Positions 61,950-64,000 of a stretch of 64,000 nucleotides of DNA are shown here, piece after piece. Origin of the DNA: Carettochelys insculpta (lineage: Eukaryota; Chordata; Testudines; Carettochelyidae); the NCBI RefSeq assembly GCF_033958435.1, contig NC_134138.1, positions 81,268,298-81,332,297 of the forward strand. Direction: 5' to 3'. A program made the translations under genes and the position numbers. The first letter of the stretch is position 1, and every line of letters begins with the position of its first letter. The notes under the pieces are model-generated. The model did no database searches. It was not told the DNA's origin and was given only the letters and a program-made list of their open reading frames with translations.

Positions 61950-62280
61950 TGGGGCGAGCAAAGTGGGGGGTGGGCCCCTGGGGGACATAAACAGATGCAG
62001 CATTAGGAGCTGGTGGGTGTCAGGCTCATCCATCTCATGAAAAATGTTGAAATATGTGACTGTTTTTATGTGTGTGTGTATTCACATCTATATACTGATT
62101 TATTCAGGTTTTCCATTACACATGCTTTTTTTCTTACACACGCTGAAAGGGTGATTTTTTCTTCATATGAACATAAACAAAGATTTCTGTTGCTTTGGAT
62201 TACACTGGACAGGTTGAGGAGGCCCTGCTAATTTTAGGGATGAAAAGTGGGGCTTGACATAAAAAGTTTGCTCACCCCGG
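61950..62280. mobile_element. hAT-type non-autonomous element
   Basis: The ends are TGGGGCGAGCAAA and TTTGCTCACCCCGG. The flanking octamers CTCTACAC and CTCTACTA match at 6 of 8. It is non-coding. Confidence 0.68.
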
Positions 62281-63174
62281 CTCTACTAGATAGTTTCTGC
62301 TCCCAGATTAAAAAAAAATAAATAAAAAAGCTTAATATACTGAATTACTTTTAACCTAATTAAAATCTGATATTTTATAGGGCAATATTTGAGAAGTGCA
62401 TACAGGGAGAAAAGTTATACAACATAATTAGGCAGAAAACAGATAACGTGTGAAAAGCCAGAACACAAAGCCAATGTCTGATCCTGCTAGTAAACAGACC
62501 AAGAATGTACTGCCCTGTAATGATTCGCTGGTCCAACTCCTCACAGATACATACATTGCTACCAGCGCTCCTAGGGTTGTGCTAAATAACTTCAATTGCT
62601 GTGGTAAATACAAAATATGCTGGGAACATTTTCAATATAGCAGCTTTTAGGCTGTGAAAGTCTTTGCTACAGAACATAAACCCTTTATTTTGTAGAAATA
62701 TGTTGCTTCGTGCCCTCATCCTTGCTTGCACAGATACAGCTGGAAAAATATCCATGTCCTGGATTTACCTTTCACATGGTGGGGAGAGGACGTGGAGAAT
62801 GGATGGGGAGAATGAGGAGTAGAAAAGCCCATGAGAAGAGCAGCTACAAAGTGGCAGTTATTTTTGAAAAGATGTCTAATGCTCTTTAAAAACCTCAAAA
62901 AGAGCTGTTAAGATAGATTCTTCTTCATGTAAAGCACATAAGATTTTGGCTAGGGACTCTTGAAAAGAAGATCACAGACGCCCGTATTGTATTGTATTGC
63001 ATTGTGTGCTCACTAATTGTTGCAGAAAAGTCACATTTGTAACAACAACATCCTGTTTCACAAAAGGTTCAAAACCACACAGATACATGTCAGTGTAGAT
63101 CTTTTGTCATGCTTAGCACAAAGAATATCTACCTCAAAATATTTCAAAACCTTCCTCCTTGTACAAAGATTATA

Positions 63175-63531
63175 CAGGTTGCACCTCCAAAAACTGGTAC
63201 CCTCTCATCTGGCAATATCCCTTGTCCGGCAGGATGAGGGATGTTCATGAGCCAGAAAGCTGGGGCAGGAGGGCAACCAGCTGGCAGCCCCACAGGGGGC
63301 AGTGAGGCCAAACTGGAGGCAGTGTCCCCCGGCAGCCCCTGGCAGGGCTGAAGTGCTGGGGCTGGCTGTGGTGGCAAGCTGCAGATGGGGAGCTGCAGTG
63401 CAAGGCCAGTGTGGGTGTGGGTTTAGGCGTGGGTGTGGGTGGGACAGGGCACTAACTGCCCCCGTCCAGCAAAATCCCTCATTCAGGACCACTGAGGTCC
63501 CAAGGGTGCTGGACCAAGGAAGTACAACCTG
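63175..63531. mobile_element. Tigger/mariner-like element with TA duplication
   Basis: The ends are CAGGTTGCACCTCC and its near-inverse GAAGTACAACCTG. TA lies on both sides (63173-63174 and 63532-63533). The interior is GC-rich and non-coding. Confidence 0.8.
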
Positions 63532-64000
63532 TAGCTAGTCTTTTTACTTTTTACCTCTGCTCACCTCCTCTTATGCTGCATAGAAGTTATGTAGTATAAA
63601 AATAAGAGCTACTGTTTAAATGCACCCTGAAAACAATAAATTAAGATAAGCATAGGTGCTGTAGCTCCTTCAGTACTAGGACAAACTAACAATCAGATTG
63701 TTATATGTTGGAGAGGTGCTGAGTATTACTTCAGCGAGACTCTTCACAGAATGAGGCACCACCCTTCAACACAAACAAATAAGGATAATGGATCCAATAA
63801 AAACAAATAAAGTGGCCTCCCACTGTACATGGATGTTGGAGGCCAATTGCACTGCTTCTACCAGGTTCTGTTTTGGCTTGTATAGGCTCAGGGATGCTTT
63901 TAAACCTTCCTTCACACCGCTGCTCAGGACCAGGTATCTGTTCTTTGTGTTGAGCTAATGAAAGAAGCAAGGATTCCTCTTCCAGGTCCTTTCACCAGAC

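Larger units (their letters stand above)
1..64000 (-). other. DTNA: DTNA gene, 5' coding part with introns
   Basis: The window holds the first five coding exons of alpha-dystrobrevin and their introns. The protein is a cytoplasmic member of the dystrophin-associated complex at the muscle membrane and neuromuscular junction, where it binds dystrophin and syntrophins. The exons encode 201 residues in unbroken phase (0/1, 1/1, 1/2, 2/1, 1/0). The sequence matches DTNA rather than DTNB at diagnostic places: [36 protein letters not shown] followed by [11 protein letters not shown], and [15 protein letters not shown]. The intron sizes are 3,855, 30,446, 8,960 and 1,350 bp. The ZZ-finger exons are not in the window. 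No promoter could be recognised. The assignment rests on recalled family sequence, not on a search. Confidence 0.9.
47323..64000 (-). other. 5'-UTR intron or upstream region of DTNA
   Basis: The start-codon exon begins with an acceptor, so this sequence is transcribed intron for at least some promoters. It carries hAT, Harbinger-like, Tigger-like, CR1, SINE and Penelope-derived insertions and two long palindromes. I recognised nothing in 47323-48600, 49050-49346, 54200-56278, 57990-59740 (except the candidate exon), 60600-61018, 61255-61940, 62290-63170 and 63540-64000. No CpG-island promoter is apparent. Confidence 0.5.

Noticed and set aside
1..64000. CRISPR arrays, bacterial operons or an intact endogenous retrovirus
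   Set aside because: No regularly spaced short repeats, ribosome-binding patterns, gag-pol frames or paired LTRs were seen; the repeats are vertebrate transposons.

Overview
The window is vertebrate nuclear DNA, most likely from a turtle. The only host gene I can support is the 5' coding part of alpha-dystrobrevin (DTNA) on the minus strand. The turtle call is an inference from the repeats: palindromic DNA elements ending in GGCTACGTCTACAC, CR1 tails, Penelope-like tails, a tRNA-derived SINE and a Myb/SANT-coding transposon. No species is assigned. Base composition, long introns and GT-AG splice sites exclude a prokaryotic reading.

DTNA reads from high to low coordinates. Five coding exons were placed by protein similarity, splice signals and phase: 47322-47255 (start codon at 47321), 43399-43319, 12872-12659, 3698-3613 and 2262-2108. 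They join without a phase error or stop into 201 residues covering the N-terminus and the whole EF-hand-like region. The ZZ zinc finger, the syntrophin-binding region and the coiled coils must lie beyond position 1. Everything above 47322 is 5'-UTR intron or upstream DNA. One 52-nt segment there (58832-58781) has good splice signals and could be a non-coding exon.

The rest is intron filled with mobile elements. (i) At least a dozen palindromic DNA elements share one terminal motif, and four have perfect 3-bp target duplications, so they look PIF/Harbinger-like. One 2.6-kb member carries a decayed Myb/SANT gene. (ii) hAT-type elements have 8-bp duplications, for example at 20171-20669, 24548-27386, 33326-33499, 49347-50055, 51190-53132 and 53152-53713. 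(iii) Three elements are Tigger/mariner-like. (iv) LINE remnants include an endonuclease/RT element at 21.3-24.2 kb, its C-terminal relative at 14.4-15.8 kb, another RT fragment at 38.1-39.1 kb, and three CR1 tails. (v) Penelope-like material includes a GIY-YIG coding remnant at 34.8-35.6 kb and two fold-back insertions with perfect 11- and 12-bp target duplications.

The insertions are nested in a readable order. At 24.5-27.4 kb a hAT element holds the Myb/SANT element, which in turn holds a 711-bp palindromic element. No new functional system is demonstrated. The most interesting signals are the shared terminal motif across many element families, the fold-back Penelope insertions and a cluster of long palindromes near 50 kb.
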